This document shows positions 28,588-39,741 of a stretch of 64,000 nt of DNA, piece after piece. The DNA is from Bog-532 sp963720945. GTDB taxonomy: Bacteria > Actinomycetota > Actinomycetes > Streptosporangiales > Streptosporangiaceae. The translations under genes were made by a program, and so were the position numbers. How positions within the stretch are numbered: position 1 is the first letter of the stretch; every line of letters starts with the position of its first letter. A model generated the notes under the pieces. That model was not told the origin of the DNA. It saw only the letters and a program-made list of their open reading frames with translations, and did not search any database. The stretch lies in contig CAVRHH010000023.1 of NCBI GenBank assembly GCA_963720945.1, positions 1-64,000 of the forward strand. The letters run 5' to 3'.

Positions 28588-29457
28588 ATGACAAGCAGTT
28601 ATCTCGAACCGGTCCTCAGCTGGTACGCGGATCACGCGCGTGACCTCCCCTGGCGCTCCCCCGAGGCGTCCCCCTGGTCGGTCCTGGTCAGTGAGATCAT
28701 GCTTCAGCAGACGCCGGTGGCGCGTGTGCTGCCCGCTCACCGGGACTGGCTCAGCCGGTGGCCGGCGCCCGCCGACCTCGCCGCCGACGCCGCCGGGGAA
28801 GCCGTCCGGCAGTGGGGGCGGCTTGGTTATCCCCGGCGCGCGCTCTGGCTGCACGAGGCGGCCCGGATCCTCACCGAACGCCACGGTGGCCGCGTTCCGC
28901 CGTCGTACGAGGCGCTGCTGTCGCTGCCCGGGATCGGCCGTTACACGGCCGCCGCAGTGGCCAGCTTCGCCTTCCAGCAGCGCTACCCGGTCCTCGACAC
29001 CAACGTGCGCCGGGTGATGTGCCGCCTGGTCACCGGCGCGGAGTTTCCCGGGCGCACCCCGTCGGCGGCCGAATGGCGTCTGGCCGAGTCACTGCTGCCC
29101 GCCGAACCGCGAGTTGCGGCCCGCTGGTCAGTGGGCGTGATGGAACTGGGCGCCCTGGTCTGCACGGCGGCGCGTCCCCGCTGTACCGCGTGCCCGCTCG
29201 CCGGTGATTGCCGCTGGCTGAACGCGGGCCGGCCGCGCGCCACGACCAGACCCGCCGGGCAGCGCTACGAGGGGACCGACCGGCAGTGCCGGGGACGTCT
29301 GCTGGCGGTGCTCCGTGACGCCGAGGGACCCGTCACCGGCGGCCAGCTCGACACGGTGTGGCCCATGGCCGTCCAGCGGGCGCGGGCACTGGACGGCCTG
29401 GTAGCAGACGGCCTCGTGGACGCGCTGCCCAACGGCCACTACGGATTGCCGTGTTAG
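28588..29457 (+). CDS. mutY: A/G-specific adenine glycosylase MutY
   Basis: 289 residues from ATG 28588; GTG 28567 is possible. Removes adenine mispaired with 8-oxoguanine. HhH-GPD core: catalytic Glu in VSEIMLQQTPVARV, helix-hairpin-helix LPGIGRYTAAAVASF and the catalytic Asp in VLDTNVRRV. The 4Fe-4S cluster ligands are C-x6-C-x2-C-x5-C in CTAARPRCTACPLAGDC. A short C-terminal domain of 80 residues replaces the NUDIX-like 8-oxoG recognition domain of E. coli MutY, as usual in actinobacteria. It converges with clpC across the dispersed repeat region. Confidence 0.93.
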   Translation: MTSSYLEPVLSWYADHARDLPWRSPEASPWSVLVSEIMLQQTPVARVLPAHRDWLSRWPAPADLAADAAGEAVRQWGRLGYPRRALWLHEAARILTERHGGRVPPSYEALLSLPGIGRYTAAAVASFAFQQRYPVLDTNVRRVMCRLVTGAEFPGRTPSAAEWRLAESLLPAEPRVAARWSVGVMELGALVCTAARPRCTACPLAGDCRWLNAGRPRATTRPAGQRYEGTDRQCRGRLLAVLRDAEGPVTGGQLDTVWPMAVQRARALDGLVADGLVDALPNGHYGLPC

Positions 29458-29461
29458 CCCA

Positions 29462-29650
29462 GGGGGGCGACCCCCTGGAACCCCCGCTGCGCTCCGCGCC
29501 CGCGCGGGGGTACTTCGCCGACACACCGACCACTCGCCGGGCCTGAAGGCCCGGCTCGCTGGCCGGTAACGAGCGCCTCGCCGTAACCTGCGTGCGGTGC
29601 TCGCCGATATGCACCGGCCACTCACCCGGGCACGAGGCCCGGACTCGCTG
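29462..29650. repeat. Dispersed intergenic repeat, copy 1
   Basis: About 190 bases starting GGGGGGCGACCCCCTGG and ending CCCGGACTCGCTG. It carries several short palindromes (GGGGG/CCCCC; GGGCCTGAAGGCCC). A near-identical copy follows directly, displaced by 198-199 bases. A shorter related copy lies at 53021-53122. Confidence 0.9.
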
Positions 29651-29660
29651 TGCTGGCCCG

Positions 29661-29849
29661 GGGGGGCGACCCCCTGGAACCCCCGCTGCGCTCCGCGCCC
29701 GCGCGGGGGTACTCCGCCGACACACCGGCACTCGCCGGGCCTGAAGGCCCGGCTCGCTGGCCGGTAACGAGCGCCTCGCCGTAACCTGCGTGCGGTGCTC
29801 GCCGATATGCACCGGCCACTCACCCGGGCACGAGGCCCGGACTCGCTGG
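29661..29849. repeat. Dispersed intergenic repeat, copy 2
   Basis: Direct copy of the element at 29462-29650 with a handful of differences and a one-base deletion (GACCACTCG versus GGCACTCG). It fills the space between mutY and the clpC terminator, with no coding content. Confidence 0.9.
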
Positions 29850-29879
29850 CCGGTTGCAACCGTCCCGCCGTAATACGGC

Positions 29880-29913
29880 GGTGCCCGGGCCGCTTTGCGC
29901 GGGCCCGGGCACC
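29880..29913 (-). terminator. Strong hairpin terminator of clpC
   Basis: GGTGCCCGGGCC - GCTTTGCGCG - GGCCCGGGCACC, a 12-bp perfect stem 18 bases beyond the clpC stop. A smaller hairpin (CCGCC GTAATAC GGCGG) precedes it. The symmetric site could also end mutY transcripts from the other side. Confidence 0.8.
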
Positions 29914-29930
29914 GTTGGTGTCGGTGTTCG

Positions 29931-32458
<2,528 letters not shown>

Positions 32459-32485
32459 ATCGTTGCTCTCCTCACAGCGCGGTCA

Positions 32486-32515
32486 GACAGGTGCGGAAAG
32501 TTATACCCGCCTGTC
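32486..32515 (-). promoter_or_regulatory. Inverted repeat over the presumed clpC -10 region
   Basis: On the minus strand GACAGGCGGG - TATAACTTT - CCGCACCTGTC: arms pair at 8 of 10 positions and enclose TATAAC, the best -10 hexamer upstream of clpC. It is located 28-58 bases before the start codon. It could be an operator for a stress regulator; the sequence is not one I can match to a known factor. Confidence 0.45.
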
Positions 32516-33056
32516 CGCATGGTAGCCACGTGCCCCGGCCGTGCGCTTCGTGCCGTAGGTCATACGGTAAAAGTTCCCCGGAAGGGCAGCGTTCATCCCA
32601 TGAAACCGCGTCAACGGCCCGTGGTGTTCCCGCTACGCCGCAAGCGAACGGCGGACCGGCAACGGAAACACTGCCAGCTGATACTCACCTCATGCCGGCG
32701 GTGGCATGACCCGGCGAGCCGCGGTGGCCGCGCGGGATGACGGCCATCCCGGTTCGCCAGGCTCCGCATGGAGGCCATGACGGCCGGGTGACCGGGCACG
32801 TACCGCGGCGGGAGAGCATGGCCGCGGGCCGCTCTGAATTACTCGAAGACGCCAGATTCTGCCGGGGGTCCGGGGTTTTCGGGGGCACCGGTCTCCCACG
32901 GCACCACGTAACCCGGCTGCATCATGCTGTCCCACGGCACTGGTTACCTTCCGCGGAAAGAGGCGGAAGGCGGCTATTGCCCTAGGGCCCTCCCGGACAC
33001 ACCCGGTCGGGAGGGCCGCCGTTGCGGGATACGACGGAAAGCACCCCGCCCGCTGG
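32516..33056. other. Intergenic region clpC / lsr2
   Basis: 541 bases between the clpC promoter and the lsr2 stop. Apart from the lsr2 terminator at its right end I see no gene with a ribosome site or coding-like third-position pattern, no tRNA and no repeat. In M. tuberculosis lysS and further genes lie on the other side of lsr2; none is here. Confidence 0.5.
32986..33017 (-). terminator. Hairpin terminator of lsr2
   Basis: GGCCCTCCCG - 12 bases - CGGGAGGGCC, a 10-bp perfect stem 40 bases beyond the lsr2 stop. Confidence 0.75.
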
Positions 33057-33380
33057 TTAGTGCGAGGCTTCGTACTCGGAAACGATCGAAGCGGGAATAC
33101 GGCCGCGCTCGTTGACGTGGTAACCGCGCTGCTTCGCCCAGTCCCTGATTTCCGCGCTGCGCTGACGTCCAGGACCCGTGCGCGGACGACGGCGCCTAGC
33201 CGGCGCACTGACTTTGCGAGCGTGCTCGATGTACAGGGCCAGCTCTTTACGGATCTTGTCCGCGTTGGCCGAACTCAGATCGATCTCATACGAGCTGCCA
33301 TCAAGACCAAACGATACGGTCTCGGTCGCCTCACCGCCGTCAAGATCGTCGACGAGAAGCACCTGAACCTTCTGTGCCAT
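33057..33380 (-). CDS. lsr2: Lsr2 nucleoid-associated protein
   Basis: 107 residues from ATG 33380 (AAGGG nine bases upstream). The N-terminal oligomerisation domain begins MAQKVQVLLVDDLDGGEA and continues SYEIDLSSANADKIRKEL. A basic linker (APARRRRPRTG) leads to the C-terminal DNA-binding domain with IRDWAKQRGYHVNERGRIP and its RGR AT-hook. Lsr2 bridges DNA and silences AT-rich, often horizontally acquired genes. It is full length and has a recognisable sigma-A-type promoter. Confidence 0.96.
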   Translation of the reverse strand: MAQKVQVLLVDDLDGGEATETVSFGLDGSSYEIDLSSANADKIRKELALYIEHARKVSAPARRRRPRTGPGRQRSAEIRDWAKQRGYHVNERGRIPASIVSEYEASH

Positions 33381-33422
33381 GGAACCAGCCCTTCTGTGGA
33401 TCACGCATATTTCTGAACTGAA

Positions 33423-33450
33423 GATATACCCCCCGTGTTGCGTTTGCCAA
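33423..33450 (-). promoter_or_regulatory. Sigma-A-type promoter of lsr2
   Basis: On the minus strand TTGGCA - 16 bases - TATATC, with the -10 hexamer about 43 bases upstream of the lsr2 start codon. The surrounding DNA is clearly more AT-rich than the rest of the window. Confidence 0.6.
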
Positions 33451-33723
33451 TTCTGGAGGGCATGAAGATTGGCGCGTTAGCGTGGAAGTAAGCATCTGCC
33501 GTGCAGGCAAGCCCGGAGCCACTCCCTGCACATGGTGACTCTCCGTAATCATGCATTGAGTGAGCCGTTAGCATTCCTGCCGTGCGATGCCGATTGCCGC
33601 GTTGGGCGCGTTCTTCCTAACTCTGAGAGGATTCTAAGTGCAGGCTCTCCGCCAACGCAGGCGCAAGGAGATCTTCTTGACAAGGAGAAACACTTAGTTA
33701 GCCGAAGGCACGGGGCCTGATGA
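33451..33723. other. Region upstream of lsr2 without a recognised gene
   Basis: About 270 bases of relatively AT-rich DNA. Short open frames are present on the plus strand (33532-33720), but they lack a ribosome site and actinomycete codon bias. Nothing could be assigned. Confidence 0.4.
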
Positions 33724-33963
33724 TCAGGTAGCACCTTCGTGCGGTGATCGGCCCGCGTCATCATCCTCGTCCGGGCCCGCGACCGATGCCGGCGCCTTGA
33801 CGTCGATAATGCCGTTGTTGCCGGAAATATCTCGTTCATCGCCCGGGTCTTCGCGTACTCTGCGCTTCGGCGCCATCTCACGGCGCAGCAACAGCACAAG
33901 GCCGATGAGGAACGCGGCGCAAACAACCGCCGGCGGAGTCAGCGCCGCGAGATCCTTCAGCAA
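33724..33963 (-). CDS. Small single-span membrane protein (hypothetical)
   Basis: 79 residues from TTG 33963, placed by GGAGAGGAGG five to ten bases upstream. One membrane helix at residues 10-28 (PPAVVCAAFLIGLVLLLRRE) is followed by a basic stop-transfer (MAPKRRVRE) and a hydrophilic acidic tail with two DD clusters. It resembles short conserved actinobacterial membrane proteins of unknown role, but I do not recognise the family. It stands alone. Confidence 0.6.
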   Translation of the reverse strand: MLKDLAALTPPAVVCAAFLIGLVLLLRREMAPKRRVREDPGDERDISGNNGIIDVKAPASVAGPDEDDDAGRSPHEGAT

Positions 33964-34575
33964 GACATCCTCCTCTCCTGTTGTTTAGCGCATAGGCGGA
34001 TCCCGCCAACGCTGGGTCGCAGTACGCCACCGCGCATGTGCTTAACGCAAGTGCCCGCAATATTCGTACTGCCCTCTAATGCGTCCTTCCGGCAGCCCGC
34101 CGATAAGACCGCCATGCCGTGCGCTGGCGTTATCCGGCTCACGCCGGGCCGCACGGCGGCGCGAGGACGTCACCGCGCGGAAGCCGCGCCGGCCACCGCG
34201 GGGTGACCGGGCACCTCGCCGGGAGCCTGCCAGGGAGTGGCAGGAACCAGCCTTCTATCAGCATTGTGTCTCACCGCGCGCCTCGCTGCGCGGCTGCCCC
34301 TGCCCTTGGCCGCGATGCACGGGACGGGCCGCCCCTGAGCGGTCTCACGGGCACGCTTTCGCAGGTCAGAGCGCATAGACACCAGATGACCAGCGGTCTC
34401 CGCGGGCGCGCCCGCGGAGACCGTGGAGACGAGCCAGCCAGGATCGCCGGCACGACGTCCGGATCCGCCGGCCGCGGCTGGGCCGGGCGTTTCGTCTTAT
34501 GAACGGGCCAGGCGTGGCAGGATCGGAGCCGGCCGCGGCCCGTGGCCGTTAGGCGAGAGGGGCACAGATACGGCA
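33964..34575. other. Intergenic region ahead of the EndoQ-UvrD gene
   Basis: 612 bases with no gene I can support. The frame of the downstream gene is open from 34423 but encodes an Arg/Pro/Gly-rich low-complexity stretch before the conserved MFHADLHIHS start, so it is probably leader DNA. No RNA gene or repeat was seen. The promoter of the fusion gene should lie here but is not obvious. Confidence 0.4.
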
Positions 34576-37500
34576 ATGTTCCACGCCGACCTCCACATCC
34601 ACTCAAAGTATTCGCGCGCGTGCAGCCGGGACTGCGACATCCCGCATCTTGCCGCCGGAGCGATGCGCAAGGGCATCAGCGTGGTCGGTACCGGAGACTT
34701 CACTCACCCCGCATGGACAGACGAACTTAAAGACAGTCTTGTTCCCGCAGAAGCGGGCTTGCTGAGGCTGCGGCCCGATCTCGAAAGGGACGTTCGCCGG
34801 CGTGTGCCCGCCGCATGTGAGCAGCCGGTGCGATTCATGCTCTCGGTAGAGATCTCGACTATCTATCGCCGGGGCGAGCGTACACGTAAAGTGCATCATC
34901 TGATATACGCCCCGACGTTCGAGGCGGCCGGCCGGATCACCGCATCTCTCGGCAAGATCGGGAACCTTGCGTCTGATGGGCGGCCCATCCTGGGTCTCGA
35001 CTCGCGCGATCTGCTCGAGATCACGCTTGACGGCGGCCCCGGCTGCTACTTGGTCCCGGCACATATCTGGACACCGTGGTTCGCTGTTCTCGGTTCCCGG
35101 TCCGGTTTCAACGCCGTCGCTGACTGCTACGGCGACCTTGCCGGGGAAATATTCGCGGTCGAGACGGGCCTGTCATCGGATCCGCGCATGAACTGGATGT
35201 GTTCATCGCTGGATGCTTATCAACTCGTCAGTAACTCCGACGCTCATTCACCGCCGATGCTGGGGCGGGAGGCGACCACTTTCACGGGCGCGATGGACTT
35301 CTTCGCTATCGCCGGAGCCCTGCGCACGGGAGACGGCCTGCGCGGGACGATCGAGTTCTATCCGGAAGAGGGCAAGTATCACCTGGACGGGCACCGTAAG
35401 TGCGGGATCAGGTTTGAACCGCAGCAAACTCGGGAGAGCGACGGAGCATGCCCGCAGTGTCATAAACCGCTCACCGTCGGGGTTCTGCACCGGGTCGCCG
35501 AACTTGCTGACCGCCCGGATGGCTACCAGCCCGACGGGGCCGCGGGCTTCAATAATCTCGTTCCGCTCGCGGAAATCATTAGCGAGATCCTCTCCGTCGG
35601 GCCGAAGAGCAAGAGCGTTAACTCCGTGATTGACCGGCTTGTCGCCGCCTTCGGGCCGGAACTCGCGATCCTCCAGGAGGTGCCCGCGGACGATCTGGCC
35701 GTCATCGGCGGTTCGGCGCTCACGGAGGCGATGACCCGGCTGCGCCGGGGTGAGGTCATCAAGGAAGCCGGTTACGACGGCGAGTATGGCCGGGTCCGCC
35801 TGTTCCGGCCCGGGGAACTGGACCGCGCCGACGCACTTTTCGATCTGCCGGCCTCCGCTCCAGCGGCGGAAAAGAATGCGGCGGAAAAGAATAAAGCCGC
35901 CGGCCGGGACCACGCGGCCAGGCCGGTGCCGCCGGACGACCGCAGCGGGACGCTGGCCGGCCCGGGCGGCCCGGACCTGGGGGCGGACACCCATGACCTT
36001 ACGTCCCGGCTGGACCCGGCGGATGACCGGGAACGGGTGCGCGCGGTAGACGGCACGCTGCTCGGCGGCCTGGATGAGGAGCAGCGGGCGGCCGCGCAAA
36101 CGGGCGGCCCGCTCATGATCATTGCGGGGCCCGGAACCGGGAAGACACGGACCCTCACGCACCGGATCGCCTGGCAGATCACTGCAGGCGGGATTGCGCC
36201 GCGCCGCTTCCTGGCTCTTACCTTCACCCGGCGTGCCGCCGGGGAAATGCAGCACCGCCTCGCCTCCCTGCTCCCGGAGGGCGATTACGGGCCAAGGGGG
36301 CCGGCCGCGGACGTCCTCGTCACGACCTTCCATGGACTCGCGCTGAGACTGCTCGGCGAACACCGGGACAAGGCCGGCCTGCCCCCCGGTTTCCGCGTGG
36401 CCGACGAGACAGCCCGGCTCGAGGCGGCCACGAACGTCACCGGTTCTGAGCGCGACGGCCGCCGGCTGATAGCGGCCCTGGGCACCGGCCACCGGCTCGC
36501 TGACAGGACCCTGAGCGGCGAGCGCGAGGCCCTGCGGGCCGAACTGGCCGCCGTCGGCCTGGTCGATGTGGATGAGCTGATTGGCCGCGCGGCCAGGATG
36601 CTCCGCGCCGAGCCGGCTATCACCGCCGCGCTGCGTGACCGCTGGCCGTGGATCAGTGTGGACGAATATCAGGACCTCGACGAAGAGCAGAACGAACTGC
36701 TCCGCCAGCTGGCCGGCCACGGGGCCGGTCTCACCGTGATCGGGGACCCGGACCAGGCGATCTACGGTTTCCGCGGTGCCGACGTCAGATTCTTCCTCCG
36801 GTTCGGCGAGGATTACCCGGCGGCCCGGACGGCTTTTCTCACCCGCAACTACCGGTCCGGCCCGGTCATTGTCAGGGCGGCGCTGCAGGCGATCGCCCCG
36901 GCGACGCTGGTGCCGGGCCGGCGTCTGGACGCGGTGTGCCGCCCCGGCGCGGCACCGGGCGCGGGGCAGGACGGCCGCTCCGGCGGCACGGCGCCCTCCG
37001 GGCCCCCCATCGTTTTCCACGAGGCCGGCAGCGAGCAGGCGGAAGGCAGCTGGATTGCCGGGGAGATCGACCGGCTGATCGGCGGTTCGTCCTTTCACTC
37101 GCTGGACAGCGGCCGGGTCGACGCCCGGCAGCGGCACGCGGCGCTGGCCCTGTCCGATATAGCCGTGCTCTACCGGACAGACGCGCAGGCCGGGGGGCTC
37201 GTCCAGGCGCTGACCCGGGCCGGGCTGCCCTTTCAGAAAAGGTCGCACGACCGGCTCAGCCGCCGCCCCGGTGTGCGGGACATCGTCCGCGAGATCCGCC
37301 TGACGGAACCGGGCATCCCCGATGACGCCGGGGCCGCTGCGGGCGCCCAGGAGGTCGGCCGCCGGCTGCGGGCCGCCGTACGGCGGCTGACGGCCCTGAT
37401 GCCGGGCTCGGCGCCGTCCGCCGTCGACATCCTGGCGGCCGGTGAGGTGCTCGCGCCGCTGGCCAGCCGGTGCGGCGATGACGTCGGGCAGTTCCTGACG

Positions 37501-37929
37501 GAGATCTCGCTGGGCGGCGAGGCGGACACCATCGATCCCCGGGCCGACGCGGTGTCACTGCTGACGCTGCACGCGGCCAAGGGGCTGGAATTCGGCGTGG
37601 TGTTCATCGCGGGCTGCGAGCGGGGCCTGCTCCCGCTGTGGCGCCCGGGGGCGGTCCCCGCTCCCCGGGCGGGTCAGCCGGATGGCCCGGCGGCCGACGT
37701 GGCCGAGGAACGGCGGCTGCTGTTCGTCGGGATGACGAGAGCCCGGACGCGGCTGTTCCTCACCTGCGCGCGCCACCGCGGGCGGCTGGGGCCCGGCGAG
37801 CCGCAGGGGCCGGGCGGCCCCGCCACGGCAGGCCCGTCGCCGTTTCTGGCCGATATCGATCCAGTCCTGCTCAGCCGGGTGGCATCGGCCAGGCGGCCAC
37901 AGCCGGACCGGCAGCTCCGGCTGCTGTGA
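34576..37929 (+). CDS. Endonuclease Q-like PHP nuclease fused to UvrD/Rep-type DNA helicase
   Basis: 1,117 residues from ATG 34576. Residues 1-420 match the PHP/EndoQ family: metal motifs HADLHIHSKYS, GTGDFTH, LSVEIS, PAHIWTPWF and SNSDAHSPP; a zinc-binding Cys set (RKCGIRF, ACPQCHK, residues 276-295) and FYPEEGKYHLDGH. EndoQ nicks 5' of deaminated bases. A 70-residue disordered linker follows. Residues 495-1,100 form a superfamily 1A helicase: Walker A AGPGTGKTRT (about 517-526), Walker B VDEYQDLDEEQ, GDPDQAIYGFRG, LTRNYRS, TLHAAKGLEF and LLFVGMTRARTRL. The fusion suggests coupled nicking at a damaged base and strand unwinding from the nick. No partner gene is adjacent; it converges with an acetyltransferase gene. 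Each half appears to keep its key residues. Confidence 0.9.
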   Translation: MFHADLHIHSKYSRACSRDCDIPHLAAGAMRKGISVVGTGDFTHPAWTDELKDSLVPAEAGLLRLRPDLERDVRRRVPAACEQPVRFMLSVEISTIYRRGERTRKVHHLIYAPTFEAAGRITASLGKIGNLASDGRPILGLDSRDLLEITLDGGPGCYLVPAHIWTPWFAVLGSRSGFNAVADCYGDLAGEIFAVETGLSSDPRMNWMCSSLDAYQLVSNSDAHSPPMLGREATTFTGAMDFFAIAGALRTGDGLRGTIEFYPEEGKYHLDGHRKCGIRFEPQQTRESDGACPQCHKPLTVGVLHRVAELADRPDGYQPDGAAGFNNLVPLAEIISEILSVGPKSKSVNSVIDRLVAAFGPELAILQEVPADDLAVIGGSALTEAMTRLRRGEVIKEAGYDGEYGRVRLFRPGELDRADALFDLPASAPAAEKNAAEKNKAAGRDHAARPVPPDDRSGTLAGPGGPDLGADTHDLTSRLDPADDRERVRAVDGTLLGGLDEEQRAAAQTGGPLMIIAGPGTGKTRTLTHRIAWQITAGGIAPRRFLALTFTRRAAGEMQHRLASLLPEGDYGPRGPAADVLVTTFHGLALRLLGEHRDKAGLPPGFRVADETARLEAATNVTGSERDGRRLIAALGTGHRLADRTLSGEREALRAELAAVGLVDVDELIGRAARMLRAEPAITAALRDRWPWISVDEYQDLDEEQNELLRQLAGHGAGLTVIGDPDQAIYGFRGADVRFFLRFGEDYPAARTAFLTRNYRSGPVIVRAALQAIAPATLVPGRRLDAVCRPGAAPGAGQDGRSGGTAPSGPPIVFHEAGSEQAEGSWIAGEIDRLIGGSSFHSLDSGRVDARQRHAALALSDIAVLYRTDAQAGGLVQALTRAGLPFQKRSHDRLSRRPGVRDIVREIRLTEPGIPDDAGAAAGAQEVGRRLRAAVRRLTALMPGSAPSAVDILAAGEVLAPLASRCGDDVGQFLTEISLGGEADTIDPRADAVSLLTLHAAKGLEFGVVFIAGCERGLLPLWRPGAVPAPRAGQPDGPAADVAEERRLLFVGMTRARTRLFLTCARHRGRLGPGEPQGPGGPATAGPSPFLADIDPVLLSRVASARRPQPDRQLRLL

Positions 37930-37949
37930 TGGCTTCCGGACGACCCGGA

Positions 37950-38480
37950 TCAGCCGGGCGGCGCCGCCGGGCCGGGCCGCAGGTGCAGCAGCATCCGGGT
38001 GTTCCCCAGGGTGTTCGGCTTCACCCAGTCGAGGCCGAGGAACTCAGCGACACCTTCGTCGTAGGAGCGCAGCAGCTCGGCGTAGACGTCGGGTGCGACC
38101 GGCGTGCCGAAGATCTCCGTGAAGCCGAGGCTGCCGAAGAACTCGACCGCGAACGTCAGCACGAACACCCGCTGTACACCCAGCTCGCGGGCCCGGCCAA
38201 GGAGAACATCCGCGATCCGGCGCCCGATGCCATGCCCCTGGCAATCCGGGCGGACCGCGATCGTCCGGATCTCGGCGAGGTCTTCCCACAGGACGTGCAG
38301 TGCCCCGCAGCCGACGATGAGCCCGCCGGATTCCTGCTCGGCGACCCAGAATTCCTGGACGTCCTCATACAGCGTGACCGTGGCCTTGCCGAGCAGGCGG
38401 CCGGACCCCACGTTCGCGTCGATCAGGCCGCGGATTCCCGGGACATCCGCGGTACGCGCCTGCCTGACCGTGTATCCCAT
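37950..38480 (-). CDS. Amino-acid N-acetyltransferase (short ArgA-type GNAT)
   Basis: 176 residues from ATG 38480 (MGYTVRQARTADV). GNAT fold with the acetyl-CoA loop RPDCQGHGIGRRIADVL and strand VGCGALHVLWEDLAEIRTIAV. The C-terminal part FAVEFFGSLGFTEI is typical of the short glutamate N-acetyltransferases of actinobacteria (as Rv2747), which make N-acetylglutamate for arginine synthesis. No arg genes are nearby, so the substrate rests on similarity alone. A longer in-frame start at 38693 would overlap the divergent NlpC/P60 gene and is not favoured. Confidence 0.78.
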   Translation of the reverse strand: MGYTVRQARTADVPGIRGLIDANVGSGRLLGKATVTLYEDVQEFWVAEQESGGLIVGCGALHVLWEDLAEIRTIAVRPDCQGHGIGRRIADVLLGRARELGVQRVFVLTFAVEFFGSLGFTEIFGTPVAPDVYAELLRSYDEGVAEFLGLDWVKPNTLGNTRMLLHLRPGPAAPPG

Positions 38481-38677
38481 GGCGGCTCCACCATAGCCGG
38501 TGCGATATCCGGCCGGCCTGCACGTATGTAACGCGGCGGAAAACACCGGGGCGAGTTGCGTGGTTCCGGTTGGCAGGCCCTTCGCGGATCCAATATCGTG
38601 CATCGCTGTTGCCACTGATAGACGACTGACACGGATGATGCCAACGTCGAACAGGCCGTCCGCGAGAGGAGGCTCCT

Positions 38678-39730
38678 GTGCGGCGTTCAGCACCCGGCGC
38701 AGCGGACCGAGCCGGATTCTCGCCTGTACGCGGGCCGGCCACGGCAGCCAGGTCCTGGCGGGCCGCGGTAGCCGCAGTCGGCACGGCGACCGCCCTTGCC
38801 CTGCTCCTGCCCGGCGGGATCAGCAGTGCGAACACCCGTGCGCCGTCGCCAACGCTGAGTTCCCTGGTGGCTCAGGCCAAGCAGCTCACCATTCAGATCA
38901 ACTCGCTCAGCGAGCAGTATGACGGCCTCCGGGTTCAGCTTGCCTCGGCGCGCACGGAGGCCACGAAGGCCGAGCAGGCAGCCGCGAAGGACGCCGCGGC
39001 CCTCCAGGTCGGTCAGGCCGCCGTCTCGCGGCTGGCCGCGGCCAGCTACGAGAACGCCGGATACGACCCGACGCTGGAGATCCTCACGGCCAGCAACGCC
39101 GCCCAGTTCCTCAACCAGTCCTCCATCATGCAGCAGCTTGATCAGGAGAACGGGACGAGGGTGAGCCAGCTCAAAGCGGCCCAGGCGGCGGACAAGCGCG
39201 CCCGCGAGACGGCTCAGCAACAGATCGCGAACGTGACCGCGCTCGAATCGGCGATGAACGCGAAGACCAAGGCGATCCAGAGCGAGATCGACAAGGTCAA
39301 CAGCGCGGCCATGACGCAGGCCATGGCGATTTTCAACCAGACCGGGCAGTACCCGAACATCGCCATACCGGGCGGCAACAGCGTCGGGGCCGTGGCCCTG
39401 CGTGCGGCGCTGACCCGGCGCGGCTACCCCTACGTGTGGGGGGCGGCCGGCCCGACGGCATTCGACTGCTCCGGCCTGGTCATGTGGGCCTATGAGCAGG
39501 AGGGAATTCAGCTCGACCACTACACCGGCGACCAGTGGAACGAAGGCGAGCACATCTCGCGCAGCCAGCTCCAGCCCGGTGACCTGGTGTTCTTCTTCGC
39601 CGACATCAGCCACGTGGGTCTCTACATCGGCAATGGCCTGATGGTCGACGCGCCGTCCTTCGGCCAGGACGTGATGGTCCAGCCGGTCGACTGGGGCATC
39701 TTCGTCGGCGCGGTCCGCATCGAAGCGTGA
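38678..39730 (+). CDS. NlpC/P60 peptidoglycan endopeptidase with coiled coil (RipA-like)
   Basis: 350 residues from GTG 38678, with GAGGAGG seven bases upstream. Signal peptide: basic start, then VAAVGTATALALLLPGG. Residues 60-210 form a long coiled coil (TKAEQAAAKDAAALQ, ETAQQQIANVTALES), likely autoinhibitory. The C-terminal NlpC/P60 domain has the catalytic Cys in AFDCSGLVMW, His in ISHVGLYIGNG and the third polar residue in MVDAPSF. Predicted to cut D-Glu-mDAP bonds outside the cell during division. A second gene of the same design lies at 55215-56465. Confidence 0.9.
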   Translation: MRRSAPGAADRAGFSPVRGPATAARSWRAAVAAVGTATALALLLPGGISSANTRAPSPTLSSLVAQAKQLTIQINSLSEQYDGLRVQLASARTEATKAEQAAAKDAAALQVGQAAVSRLAAASYENAGYDPTLEILTASNAAQFLNQSSIMQQLDQENGTRVSQLKAAQAADKRARETAQQQIANVTALESAMNAKTKAIQSEIDKVNSAAMTQAMAIFNQTGQYPNIAIPGGNSVGAVALRAALTRRGYPYVWGAAGPTAFDCSGLVMWAYEQEGIQLDHYTGDQWNEGEHISRSQLQPGDLVFFFADISHVGLYIGNGLMVDAPSFGQDVMVQPVDWGIFVGAVRIEA

Positions 39731-39741
39731 TTAAGCGCCCG

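Noticed and set aside
33532..33720. 62-residue open frame upstream of lsr2
   Set aside because: It has no ribosome site and non-actinomycete codon use; it is probably chance in an AT-richer stretch.
35248..37248. 666-residue open frame on the minus strand opposite the EndoQ-UvrD gene
   Set aside because: It has no recognisable domain and lies wholly antisense to a gene with strong motifs; long antisense frames are expected at this GC content.
38481..38677. c-di-AMP (ydaO) riboswitch ahead of the NlpC/P60 gene
   Set aside because: Such genes often carry one in actinobacteria, but I could not find the conserved core, and the leader is short.
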